From Lachnoclostridium phytofermentans (lineage in GTDB: Bacteria; Bacillota; Clostridia; Lachnospirales; Lachnospiraceae), in assembly GCA_003526525.1 (NCBI GenBank), contig DPVV01000014.1, forward strand, positions 1 to 5,225: DNA of 5,225 nt, given 5' to 3'. The position numbers and the translations under genes were made by a program. The notes under the pieces were generated by a model that was given only the letters and a program-made list of their open reading frames with translations, was not told the DNA's origin and searched no databases. Below are positions 1 through 5,225 of this stretch, piece by piece; positions within the stretch are counted from its first letter, which is position 1, and each line of letters begins with the position of its first letter.

Positions 1-1353
1 ATTCCATTCTCGTTTTTTATTATGATATATTTCTTTTGCGTATCGGATGGTTTGTATCATCTCATGAGCATTATAATTTTTAAAAGTAAATCCTGTCCCT
101 GTACTTTCATATTGGTTATATGGCTCAATAGTATCTACAAGACCTCCGGTTTCTCTCACTATTGGAACTGTACCATACCTTAAACTCATTAACTGGCTTA
201 ATCCACATGGTTCAAACAGTGATGGCATTAAAAATGTATCACAAGCGGCATATATTTTATGGGAGCGTTCATTCGAATAAAAAATATTTGCAGATACACG
301 ACTACTATATTTCCATGCAAAATGGCGAAATAAATTTTCATATCTATCCTCACCAGTACCAAGGACAATAAGTTGCGTATCCTCTGCGCATATATCTTCC
401 ATCACGCAGTCAATCAAATCCAATCCTTTTTGATCTGTTAAGCGTGAAACTATTCCTATCATAAAAGCTTTATCATCCTTCTCAAGACCTAGTTCCTGTT
501 GAAGTGCACGCTTATTTTTTATCTTTTCTTTTCTAAAGTTTCTTGCATTATATGGATTGTGTATAAGAGGATCAAGTTCTGGATTATATTCCTCATAGTC
601 AATTCCATTTACGATTCCACATAGACAATTGGAGCGAGCGCGCATTAACCCATCCAATCCTTCTCCGTAGAAAGGCATAGTGATTTCGTGTGCATAAGTA
701 TCGCTAACCGTTGTTACATAATCAGAGTATACGATACCACCTTTTAGATAATTCGCATCACCATATGACTCCAATTTGTCAGGAGTAAAGTAGTACTCAG
801 ATAGCGCTGTTATATCCTGTACCGTCTTTTTATCCCAAACTCCTTGGAACTTTAGATTGTGTATCGTCATTATAGTTTTTATACCATGATAAAATTCATT
901 TTCCTGAAAGCTATCATGTAAAAATACTGGTACTAACCCTGTCTGCCAATCATGACAGTGTATAATATCTGGTCGGTAGTCAAGTACCGGTAGACAGGAT
1001 AACGCCGCTTTACTAAAAAAAGCGAATTTTTCAATGTCTTCGTATATATTTCCATATGGTTTATTCCCTGTAAAATAAAATTCATTATCAATAAAATAAT
1101 ACCATACTCCTTCATATTGATATTCTAATACACCAACATATTGTGTTCTCCAATTTAAATTCATGTAAAAATGCGTCAGGTACTGCATTTTATCCTTCCA
1201 CTGTCTTGGTATCGACATATAATTTGGGAGTATTACACGAACATCAAAATTATCCTTATTTATGTATTTCGGTAGAGAACCTACCACATCAGCCAGTCCA
1301 CCTGTCTTAATAAATGGAACGCCTTCTGATGCAACGAATAAAATCTTTTTCAT
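1..1353 (-). CDS. glgA: Glycogen synthase (ADP-glucose type, GT5 family), 3' end cut by window edge
   Basis: Transfers glucose from a nucleotide sugar, normally ADP-glucose, to the non-reducing end of an alpha-1,4-glucan in the cytoplasm, building glycogen (granulose in clostridia). Reading from ATG at 1353 gives 451 codons without a stop; the family is usually about 475-480 residues, so only some 25 C-terminal residues are missing. Both GT-B Rossmann lobes are visible. The N-terminal lobe opens MKKILFVASE and has the ADP-glucose loop KTGGLADV (16-23), HCHDWQ (132-137) and TIHNL (163-167). The C-terminal lobe has VSRLTDQKG (302-310, with Arg304 and Lys309), SLFEPCGLSQL (378-388, with Glu381 matching the conserved catalytic Glu) and ETGGLVDT (401-408). 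The start is supported by GGAGG eight bases upstream. It follows spo0A on the same strand after 119 bp and has its own weak promoter candidate. All expected key residues are present, so it should be active if the C-terminus is intact. UDP-glucose use cannot be excluded by eye. Confidence 0.96.
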   Translation of the reverse strand, partial: MKKILFVASEGVPFIKTGGLADVVGSLPKYINKDNFDVRVILPNYMSIPRQWKDKMQYLTHFYMNLNWRTQYVGVLEYQYEGVWYYFIDNEFYFTGNKPYGNIYEDIEKFAFFSKAALSCLPVLDYRPDIIHCHDWQTGLVPVFLHDSFQENEFYHGIKTIMTIHNLKFQGVWDKKTVQDITALSEYYFTPDKLESYGDANYLKGGIVYSDYVTTVSDTYAHEITMPFYGEGLDGLMRARSNCLCGIVNGIDYEEYNPELDPLIHNPYNARNFRKEKIKNKRALQQELGLEKDDKAFMIGIVSRLTDQKGLDLIDCVMEDICAEDTQLIVLGTGEDRYENLFRHFAWKYSSRVSANIFYSNERSHKIYAACDTFLMPSLFEPCGLSQLMSLRYGTVPIVRETGGLVDTIEPYNQYESTGTGFTFKNYNAHEMIQTIRYAKEIYHNKKREWN

Positions 1354-1361
1354 ACATTATG

Positions 1362-1366
1362 CCTCC
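1362..1366 (-). promoter_or_regulatory. Ribosome binding site of glgA
   Basis: GGAGG on the minus strand lies 8 nt before the ATG at 1353. A second ATG at 1357 is only 4 nt from it and out of frame, so this site decides the start at 1353. Confidence 0.85.
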
Positions 1367-1431
1367 ATTTTTATTATTGCAATACCTTTCTAAAATCTGT
1401 TCTATAAACTATGTATGCAATACTAAAAATA

Positions 1432-1460
1432 ATTATACAATACATTACAATAATAGAAAA
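1432..1460 (-). promoter_or_regulatory. Possible sigma-A promoter for glgA in the spo0A-glgA gap
   Basis: The minus strand has a perfect -10 hexamer TATAAT (1432-1437), but a poor -35, TTTTCT (1455-1460), 17 nt upstream. Transcription would start near 1425, giving a leader of about 70 nt. The gap (1354-1472) shows no hairpin with a T-tract behind spo0A, so readthrough from spo0A is also possible. No 0A box is seen here. The perfect -10 favours a real promoter; the -35 does not. Confidence 0.35.
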
Positions 1461-1472
1461 GAGGCAAATTCA

Positions 1473-2273
1473 TCACATTCTAAGCTTATATTCTAAACGA
1501 ATTTTATCCGCTATTAAAGCTACAAATTCTGAATTCGTTGGTTTACCTTTTCCATTACTTACGGTATAACCAAATAAATCATCTATTGTATCCATCTTAC
1601 CACGGCTCCAAGCTACTTCTATTGCATGGCGAATTGCTCTTTCCACTCTGCTTGGCGTTGTTTTATGACGCTTTGCAATCGATGGATATAATTGTTTTGT
1701 AATGGAGTTTAACATCTCAGTATCATCAACAGACATCATAATTGCATCTCTAAGATACTGATACCCTTTAATATGTGCAGGTACACCGATTTCATGAATA
1801 ATATTGGTAACATCGGATTCCAAATTTTTTTCTTTATAAGCTGCAGGATTATCAAATGTATTTAGTTTGTGATTATCCACTAATTTAATATGATAATCAG
1901 CTTTTAATTGCTTAATTCTGCTTAATACAGTATTGTTATCGAATGGTTTTAAAATATAGTAACTAGCGCCTAATTCAAATGCATTCTCAGTTACGCGCTC
2001 TTGACCAATTGCCGTAATGACAATAAAAGATGGTGCCTTTTTAAATTCAGAACTCTTCTTAATCTTTTCCATAACTCCTAGACCATCTAATTTTGGCATG
2101 ATTAAATCCAACAAAACAACATCAGGATTTTTATCCTTGATGACTTCTAATGCTTCGAGACCATTTTCTGCTCTTCCAATTACTTCGATATCATTATCAT
2201 TCTTTAGTACTTCCTCTAATAGATTTAACATTCTGATGTTGTCGTCAACGATTACCACACTTATTTTCCCCAT
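1473..2273 (-). CDS. spo0A: Sporulation master regulator Spo0A (response regulator)
   Basis: Cytoplasmic transcription factor. When phosphorylated it dimerises and binds 0A boxes (TGNCGAA) to switch on early sporulation genes and repress growth-phase genes. It has 266 residues, against 267 in Bacillus subtilis. The receiver domain (about 3-125) has the acidic pair Asp10-Asp11, the phospho-acceptor Asp56 in VVLLDLIMP, Thr87 and Lys109 (ILKP). A variable linker (about 126-150) leads to the Spo0A C-terminal DNA-binding domain (about 152-266). That domain carries the recognition-helix segment [18 protein letters not shown] (208-225) and the near-invariant FGYTVS and KPTNSEF motifs. The ATG at 2273 is preferred over a TTG at 2342 in the same frame: AGGAGG lies 7 nt before it, and the protein then begins [11 protein letters not shown] as in the family. 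In clostridia the phosphate often comes directly from orphan histidine kinases; none is visible here. It lies downstream of spoIVB, with a long regulatory gap between them. Confidence 0.98.
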   Translation of the reverse strand: MGKISVVIVDDNIRMLNLLEEVLKNDNDIEVIGRAENGLEALEVIKDKNPDVVLLDLIMPKLDGLGVMEKIKKSSEFKKAPSFIVITAIGQERVTENAFELGASYYILKPFDNNTVLSRIKQLKADYHIKLVDNHKLNTFDNPAAYKEKNLESDVTNIIHEIGVPAHIKGYQYLRDAIMMSVDDTEMLNSITKQLYPSIAKRHKTTPSRVERAIRHAIEVAWSRGKMDTIDDLFGYTVSNGKGKPTNSEFVALIADKIRLEYKLRM

Positions 2274-2427
2274 TACGAAACCTCCTAATATTCTTTTCCT
2301 TCCGATATCATACGAAGATGTGTTATAATGAAAGGGGCCCAATTCCTTTCATAGCTTTCTTACCTTTTATGACACTATCTACTTTACATAATATGCGCGC
2401 TATATCAGTAAAGCTGTTTCGTATGAT
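2274..2427 (-). promoter_or_regulatory. Structured 5' leader of spo0A, possible RNA switch
   Basis: Read on the minus strand, this leader can form a three-way junction. P1 is a perfect 10-bp stem, AUCAUACGAA (2418-2427) with UUCGUAUGAU (2307-2316). Inside it, P2 pairs CUUUAC (2408-2413) with GUAAAG (2382-2387), with a further AUAU/AUAU helix and a CGCG tip at 2396-2399. P3 is a perfect 8-bp hairpin, AUGAAAGG (2345-2352) with CCUUUCAU (2328-2335), with a 9-nt loop. The 5' strand of P1 can instead pair over 8 bp, UACGAAAC (2416-2423) with GUUUCGUA (2274-2281). That would cover the gap between Shine-Dalgarno and start codon, so the two pairings exclude each other. It matches no riboswitch class I recognise. 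The complementarity is seen directly; the switch role is inferred, and repeats of this length can arise by chance in AT-rich DNA. Confidence 0.4.
2281..2286 (-). promoter_or_regulatory. Ribosome binding site of spo0A
   Basis: A perfect AGGAGG lies 7 nt before the ATG at 2273. It fixes the start and excludes the upstream in-frame TTG at 2342. The spacer between this site and the start codon (TTTCGTA, with the last G of the site) is complementary to bases 2416-2423 of the leader. Confidence 0.93.
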
Positions 2428-2444
2428 TTTTTATACTAATCTCA

Positions 2445-2473
2445 ATTATATAACCTCTAAAAAATCGAGTAAA
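2445..2473 (-). promoter_or_regulatory. Sigma-A-like promoter proximal to spo0A
   Basis: Minus-strand TTTACT (-35, 2468-2473), a 17-nt spacer and a perfect TATAAT (-10, 2445-2450). The predicted start near 2437 gives a leader of about 164 nt that begins just before the 5' strand of the P1 stem. It is the best placed of the three candidates to produce exactly the foldable leader. Confidence 0.5.
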
Positions 2474-2660
2474 TAACTTAAATCTATGGTTTTTTTCGAA
2501 GTTTTTTTAGTATAGTTTTATGAGAAATTAGTATTGCTGTAACATGAAAAACAATTTGTTTACAATAAACTTCGGCAAGAGGTCTAACATGCCAAACATA
2601 ATTTCTAATTCTAGAATAGAAGAATGCATATTGTAATATTTTGCTAACAGTCACAGGAAA
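2474..2660 (-). other. Noncoding stretch between the tandem spo0A promoters
   Basis: No convincing gene. One 65-codon minus-strand frame (2484-2681) starts with TTG inside a predicted promoter, has no Shine-Dalgarno sequence and resembles no family I know. Two small symmetric elements occur: an imperfect palindrome (2626-2644, GCATATT-gt-AATATTTTGC) and a perfect 10-bp palindrome ATTCTAGAAT (2608-2617). If the promoter at 2661-2689 is used, this stretch is the upstream part of a leader of about 380 nt, or a separate short RNA. No terminator is evident before spo0A. Confidence 0.5.
2571..2577 (-). promoter_or_regulatory. Possible 0A box (Spo0A-binding site)
   Basis: Minus-strand TGCCGAA matches the TGNCGAA consensus. 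It lies about 100 bp upstream of the proximal spo0A promoter and about 80 bp downstream of the start predicted for the promoter at 2661-2689. A six-base consensus has an appreciable chance rate, so this alone is weak. It gains some weight from the better box at 2708-2714. Confidence 0.3.
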
Positions 2661-2689
2661 ATTATACCCATAATTTACCAATTTTTCAA
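2661..2689 (-). promoter_or_regulatory. Near-consensus sigma-A promoter, distal to spo0A
   Basis: Minus-strand TTGAAA (-35, 2684-2689), 17-nt spacer, TATAAT (-10, 2661-2666): 11 of 12 consensus bases at the ideal spacing. It is the strongest promoter match in the window. The start would fall near 2654, about 380 nt before the spo0A ATG, with no gene in between. The product is either a long spo0A leader or a small RNA. Confidence 0.55.
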
Positions 2690-2693
2690 TTCT

Positions 2694-2723
2694 ATTTTAA
2701 CGCATTATTCGACAGAAAGTCAA
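2694..2723 (-). promoter_or_regulatory. Sigma-A-like promoter with a 0A box in its spacer
   Basis: Minus-strand TTGACT (-35, 2718-2723), an 18-nt spacer and TAAAAT (-10, 2694-2699): 10 of 12 consensus bases. The spacer contains a perfect 0A box (2708-2714), so phosphorylated Spo0A bound there would contact or block the polymerase. It lies immediately upstream of, and almost abuts, the promoter at 2661-2689. Confidence 0.4.
2708..2714 (-). promoter_or_regulatory. 0A box (Spo0A-binding site), perfect TGTCGAA
   Basis: TGTCGAA on the minus strand is the classic Spo0A recognition heptamer. It lies upstream of spo0A itself and between the -35 and -10 of a promoter candidate. In Bacillus spo0A is autoregulated through 0A boxes, so autoregulation is the natural reading. 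Activation or repression cannot be told from sequence. Confidence 0.5.
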
Positions 2724-2801
2724 TCCAAATTTTATGATTTTTTAATTTTTTTTTAATTTTCTTCTTAAAAAGGTTCTATTGTGAAGCAATCGACTTTCTG
2801 T
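2712..2801. repeat. Spaced 10-bp inverted repeat just downstream of spoIVB
   Basis: ACAGAAAGTC (2712-2721) and its exact reverse complement GACTTTCTGT (2792-2801) are separated by 70 bp of very A/T-rich DNA. The inner arm overlaps the -35 region and 0A box of a promoter candidate. In a spoIVB readthrough RNA the arms could pair around an A-rich loop. No T-tract follows, so this is not an ordinary terminator. Confidence 0.45.
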
Positions 2802-2822
2802 AAAATAGGCGTAGAAACAGCT

Positions 2823-4160
2823 TTACTGTTGGATTATCTCGAGCATATTTTCTATGAAAGTGCCATATCCCATCGAAGCATCTCGAATAAAAACATGAGT
2901 TACAGCTCCTACTAATTTCCCATTTTGAATAATTGGACTACCACTCATTCCTTGAACAATTCCCCCAGTCAAATCCTTTAAATGTTCATCCGTAATCTTT
3001 ATTACCAACCCTTTACTATGAGTTTTATTTCCAAAATCGATACTTTCAATGGATATCTTATATTCTTTTATTTGGCCTTCCACATTACAAAGAATGGAAG
3101 CATCTCCTATTTTTATCTCTTGTTTTAATGCAATTGGTATCGCATTATTATATATATTATTTGAAACACGTTTGTAAATATCAGAAGTATTTACAATTCG
3201 TCCAAATATCCCTTGCGGAGTATTTTTCGTTATTGAACCAATTTTATTAAGAGTATTTTCATGGATAACTCCACTTAATTCACCAGGTTGTCCCGCCTTA
3301 CCTTTGATGATATTTACAACTTCAGCATCGTATATTCCGCCAGTCTTTACGGACATTAAAAGTCCAGTATCAACATCTGTGATTCCATGTCCTAATGCTC
3401 CATAATCACCAGTAGTAGTAACAAAGGTTAATGTTCCAATTCCTTGTGTATCATCTCTTATCCAAGTTCCAATTTTATATTCACCAGTTGCTGTAGCAAC
3501 TGGTTGTACTTTTAAGGTAACATACTCAGAATCTCTTCTTACCTTTAGTGAAACTGGTTCACCATTGCTTGCTTGAATTATTTTTATCAATACTTCTTTA
3601 TTAGACAAACTTTGATTATTTGCTTCCATAATATAATCGCCAGTTTTTAATATATTAAGAGCTGGTTCATAATTCATACCATCTTTCGACATTACCTCTG
3701 ATGTACCAAGCACTAGAATACCATCCGTTTCTAAAGTAATACCTATTGTTCCCCCACAGGGAATGACTTCTATAGTATCAATTACATCAAGGGAAATATT
3801 TTTAATAGATAGCCAACCAAATAATTTTAAATTTACTTTATAAGAGCCAGTTTTATTTGCTTGTAATTGAAACGGTTTATTTAAGTCAATGTGTAGCTGT
3901 CCAGCAGGTACATTAGATTTTGTAATCTGTGATACCGTAACATCATCGCTTTCAATTTCCGCACTTATTGGAACTTTAAGATTAAAACTCTGCGATTTAT
4001 CGACCAAAATTCTAACTTTATCAGGTATAGCCTTATTCAATATATAATAGGAAAATAAGAAGATACCTATGACATCAAGTATTAAAAATAACACTAAAAA
4101 TCTTCGGTATCTACTTTTTCTCGGATCGGCATTAATTTCCCCAGTTTGTGATTTATGCAT
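2823..4160 (-). CDS. spoIVB: SpoIVB serine peptidase (family S55), sporulation signalling protease
   Basis: In Bacillus, SpoIVB is made in the forespore under sigma-G and secreted into the space between the two membranes. There it cleaves SpoIVFA, freeing the intramembrane protease SpoIVFB to activate sigma-K. It has 445 residues here, against about 425 in Bacillus. A basic N-terminus (SRYRR) precedes one hydrophobic segment (about 21-44) that acts as signal anchor. A PDZ domain (about 132-222) follows, then the S55 peptidase domain (about 230-443). Catalytic residues are visible: His258 in GALGHGI, Ser406 in VQGMSGSPI, and Asp391 in ITDEHL, which sits 15 residues before the Ser. The ATG at 4160 is supported by AGGAG 6 nt upstream and by a family-like N-terminus. 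The position between recN and spo0A is the usual one. No clear sigma-G promoter was found upstream. Whether the SpoIVFA/FB target exists in this organism is unknown from this window, since some clostridia lack it. Confidence 0.97.
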   Translation of the reverse strand: MHKSQTGEINADPRKSRYRRFLVLFLILDVIGIFLFSYYILNKAIPDKVRILVDKSQSFNLKVPISAEIESDDVTVSQITKSNVPAGQLHIDLNKPFQLQANKTGSYKVNLKLFGWLSIKNISLDVIDTIEVIPCGGTIGITLETDGILVLGTSEVMSKDGMNYEPALNILKTGDYIMEANNQSLSNKEVLIKIIQASNGEPVSLKVRRDSEYVTLKVQPVATATGEYKIGTWIRDDTQGIGTLTFVTTTGDYGALGHGITDVDTGLLMSVKTGGIYDAEVVNIIKGKAGQPGELSGVIHENTLNKIGSITKNTPQGIFGRIVNTSDIYKRVSNNIYNNAIPIALKQEIKIGDASILCNVEGQIKEYKISIESIDFGNKTHSKGLVIKITDEHLKDLTGGIVQGMSGSPIIQNGKLVGAVTHVFIRDASMGYGTFIENMLEIIQQ

Positions 4161-4166
4161 GCTAAT

Positions 4167-4171
4167 CTCCT
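4167..4171 (-). promoter_or_regulatory. Ribosome binding site of spoIVB
   Basis: AGGAG on the minus strand with 6 nt to the ATG at 4160; this supports that start. Confidence 0.85.
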
Positions 4172-4242
4172 GCCTTTCTCATAACATAACTTTATGCTAT
4201 AACTAATGAATTTCAATTGAATCAAGCGAACCATGTCGAGAA

Positions 4243-4329
4243 GAACTTCATGTTGATACAAACGAACTTCATATTAAAACTAATGTTTATAAACAAAAAT
4301 TTTATGTTATATCATAAGGACCTCATGTT
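4243..4329. repeat. Three degenerate 12-bp direct repeats upstream of spoIVB
   Basis: Plus-strand copies: GAACTTCATGTT (4243-4254), GAACTTCATATT (4264-4275, one mismatch) and GGACCTCATGTT (4318-4329, two mismatches). The first two are 21 bp apart and the third a further 54 bp, so all could lie on nearly the same face of the helix. The layout suggests operator sites for a regulator. Chance repetition in AT-rich DNA is possible. Confidence 0.45.
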
Positions 4330-4336
4330 ACTAACT

Positions 4337-4343
4337 TTCGTCA
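4337..4343 (-). promoter_or_regulatory. Possible 0A box upstream of spoIVB
   Basis: Minus-strand TGACGAA matches TGNCGAA. It lies about 180 bp before the spoIVB start, just past the recN terminator. SpoIVB is normally a late, forespore-specific gene, so direct Spo0A control would be unusual. A chance match is quite possible. Confidence 0.2.
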
Positions 4344-4344
4344 G

Positions 4345-4378
4345 AATACAAAAGGATATACCGTAATAGTATATCCTT
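4345..4378 (-). terminator. Rho-independent terminator of recN
   Basis: On the minus strand a perfect 10-bp stem, AAGGATATAC (4369-4378) with GTATATCCTT (4352-4361), closes a 7-nt loop. It is followed by TTGTATT, so the RNA reads CCUUUUGUAUU. It lies about 115 nt after the recN stop. The stem is AT-rich and the T-tract interrupted, so termination is probably partial. Confidence 0.6.
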
Positions 4379-4494
4379 AATTCTTAATTTCTTTCTGAGT
4401 TTAGTATGTGTAAATCATTTTTTTTCAAACTAGGATTTTTAGTCTTTGTTACCAATCCTATTTTTACTAGAGCTAAATGCTCTTTGGTAGCAAT

Positions 4495-5225
4495 TTAACG
4501 GTATTTCTTCGTATGATTTGCTAGTTCTTTCATTTCTAAGGCGTTCGTTAAAACATTGTCCGTAATTTTAGCACCACCAAGAATTCTTGCCAGTTCTTGA
4601 ACTACTTCTGATTCGTCTAATTGGCGTATATTTGTATTTGTTGAAATACCATCGGTATTTTTTTCAATAATAAAATGTGTATCCGCCATCGCTGCAATCT
4701 GTGGTAAATGTGTAATACATAAAATCTGATGTTCGCCAGCTAATAATCCTAACTTTTCAGAAACTTTTTGAGCAGTTCTTCCACTGATACCAACATCTAT
4801 TTCATCAAAAATTAATGTCTGAATATCATCTTTTTTAGCCATCACGGATTTTATAGCCAACATGATTCTTGACAATTCACCACCGGATGCAATTTTTGCT
4901 AGTGGTCTAATTGGTTCTCCTGGGTTAGTTGAAATCATAAACTCAGCTTCATCTAAACCATTTACCGTATAATTGTTAAGTTCTTTCATCTCTATCTCAA
5001 ATTTAACATCTAAGAAATTTAAGTCAATTAAAGCTGTTTTCATCTTTTCCGCTAATTGTAAAGAAGTTTTTCTACGAATAGAAGATAAAATCTCACATTC
5101 TTTTCTTAATTTTTGTTCGGTCACAGATATTTTTTGATTTAGTTCTTGCAAATATTCATCGTAAGCTTCGAATTTTTTCTTTTTTGAATCCAAATTTTTA
5201 TAATAATTAAAGATCTCACCAATGC
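4495..5225 (-). CDS. recN: DNA repair protein RecN, C-terminal part (5' end beyond window)
   Basis: SMC-like ATPase recruited early to DNA double-strand breaks, where it gathers DNA ends for RecA-dependent recombination; cytoplasmic, on the nucleoid. About 243 codons are inside, against roughly 555-575 for the whole protein, and the frame stays open to the right edge. The N-terminal Walker A half is therefore missing from view, not lost. Visible, in order: the end of the coiled coil (about 5193-5040, charged KKKKFEAYDEYLQELNQ and onward); the ABC signature SGGELSR (4867-4887); Walker B with catalytic Glu, LIFDEIDVGISG (4780-4815); and the switch-His segment CITHLPQIAAMAD, typical of RecN (4681-4719). 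It ends KKYR followed by TAA. A TTG at 5191-5193 is an internal Leu codon, not a start. recN upstream of spoIVB and spo0A is the common Firmicute order. Its own promoter lies outside the window. Confidence 0.96.
   Translation of the reverse strand, partial: IGEIFNYYKNLDSKKKKFEAYDEYLQELNQKISVTEQKLRKECEILSSIRRKTSLQLAEKMKTALIDLNFLDVKFEIEMKELNNYTVNGLDEAEFMISTNPGEPIRPLAKIASGGELSRIMLAIKSVMAKKDDIQTLIFDEIDVGISGRTAQKVSEKLGLLAGEHQILCITHLPQIAAMADTHFIIEKNTDGISTNTNIRQLDESEVVQELARILGGAKITDNVLTNALEMKELANHTKKYR

Larger units (their letters stand above)
4161..4494 (-). other. recN-spoIVB intergenic region
   Basis: This 334-bp stretch contains no credible gene. Right after the recN stop is a nested hairpin: AGAGC/GCTCT (4479-4483 with 4469-4473), inside TACCAA/TTGGTA (4484-4489 with 4450-4455). 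It lacks a T-tract and could stabilise the mRNA 3' end. A terminator hairpin follows (4345-4378), then an 0A-box match and three related 12-bp direct repeats. For spoIVB transcription I found only a weak sigma-A-like pair, TTGATT (4220-4225) and TATAGC (4196-4201) with an 18-nt spacer. No good match to a sigma-G promoter was seen, although that is what the Bacillus gene uses. Confidence 0.6.

Noticed and set aside
162..371. 69-codon plus-strand open frame
   Set aside because: It is antisense to the conserved C-terminal lobe of glgA, and the translation has no recognisable features.
2017..2328. 103-codon plus-strand open frame
   Set aside because: It lies antisense to the spo0A receiver-domain codons and leader, with no domain of its own; it is a shadow frame.
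2274..2342. N-terminal extension of Spo0A from a TTG at 2342
   Set aside because: It would add 23 residues not found in the family. The ATG at 2273 has a perfect AGGAGG at ideal spacing.
2342..2367. Sigma-H-like promoter (AGGTAAG then GAAT) before spo0A
   Set aside because: The -35 region differs from the AGGA consensus and the gap is one or two bases short. It also overlaps hairpin P3. Worth remembering because Bacillus spo0A has a sigma-H promoter, but too weak to call.
2484..2681. 65-codon minus-strand open frame in the spoIVB-spo0A gap
   Set aside because: It starts with TTG, has no Shine-Dalgarno sequence and contains no other Met. Its start lies inside a near-consensus promoter, so the RNA would begin after it. 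The protein resembles nothing I recognise.
2816..2830. Small hairpin AACAG-cttta-CTGTT over the spoIVB stop codon
   Set aside because: The stem has only five pairs and no T-tract follows on the minus strand, so it is not a credible terminator.
4508..4517. Third copy of TTCGTATGAT, the P1 arm, at the 3' end of recN
   Set aside because: It encodes the conserved-looking recN C-terminus and is far from spo0A. A single 10-mer recurrence is expected in a window of this size.
4732..4738. TGNCGAA match (TTCGCCA on the plus strand) inside recN
   Set aside because: It is within coding sequence and far from any start, and is best taken as a chance match.

Overview
The window is AT-rich DNA from a spore-forming Firmicute. 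The gene order recN - spoIVB - spo0A, all on the minus strand, is the classic sporulation neighbourhood of Bacilli and Clostridia. The AT-rich codon use, the AGGAGG-type ribosome binding sites and a bacterial glycogen synthase gene next to spo0A point to a clostridium, most likely of the Lachnospiraceae type. That placement is an inference from style and context, not from a database search.

All four genes are read right to left. From the right edge they are: recN, of which only the C-terminal ABC-ATPase half is inside (4495-5225); a 334-bp gap with a hairpin terminator and short direct repeats; spoIVB, complete (2823-4160); a long 549-bp gap full of promoter-like and regulatory signals; spo0A, complete (1473-2273); a 119-bp gap with a weak promoter; and glgA, nearly complete but cut at the left edge (1-1353). 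The plus strand carries no convincing gene. Its open frames lie antisense to glgA and spo0A.

The genes fit a sporulation theme. Spo0A is the master response regulator that commits the cell to sporulation. SpoIVB is the serine protease that, in Bacillus, carries a late forespore signal across the inter-membrane space. RecN is an SMC-like double-strand-break repair protein that commonly sits upstream of spoIVB. GlgA makes the alpha-1,4-glucan chain of glycogen/granulose, a reserve that solventogenic clostridia accumulate around sporulation.

The most interesting part is the noncoding DNA in front of spo0A. It holds three sigma-A-like promoters, one with a perfect 0A box (TGTCGAA) in its spacer, plus a second 0A-box match. 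The last ~160 nt before the start codon can fold into a three-way junction closed by a perfect 10-bp stem. The 5' strand of that stem can instead pair over 8 bp with the segment between the Shine-Dalgarno sequence and the start codon. This looks like a possible RNA switch controlling Spo0A translation. It is a hypothesis from complementarity alone.
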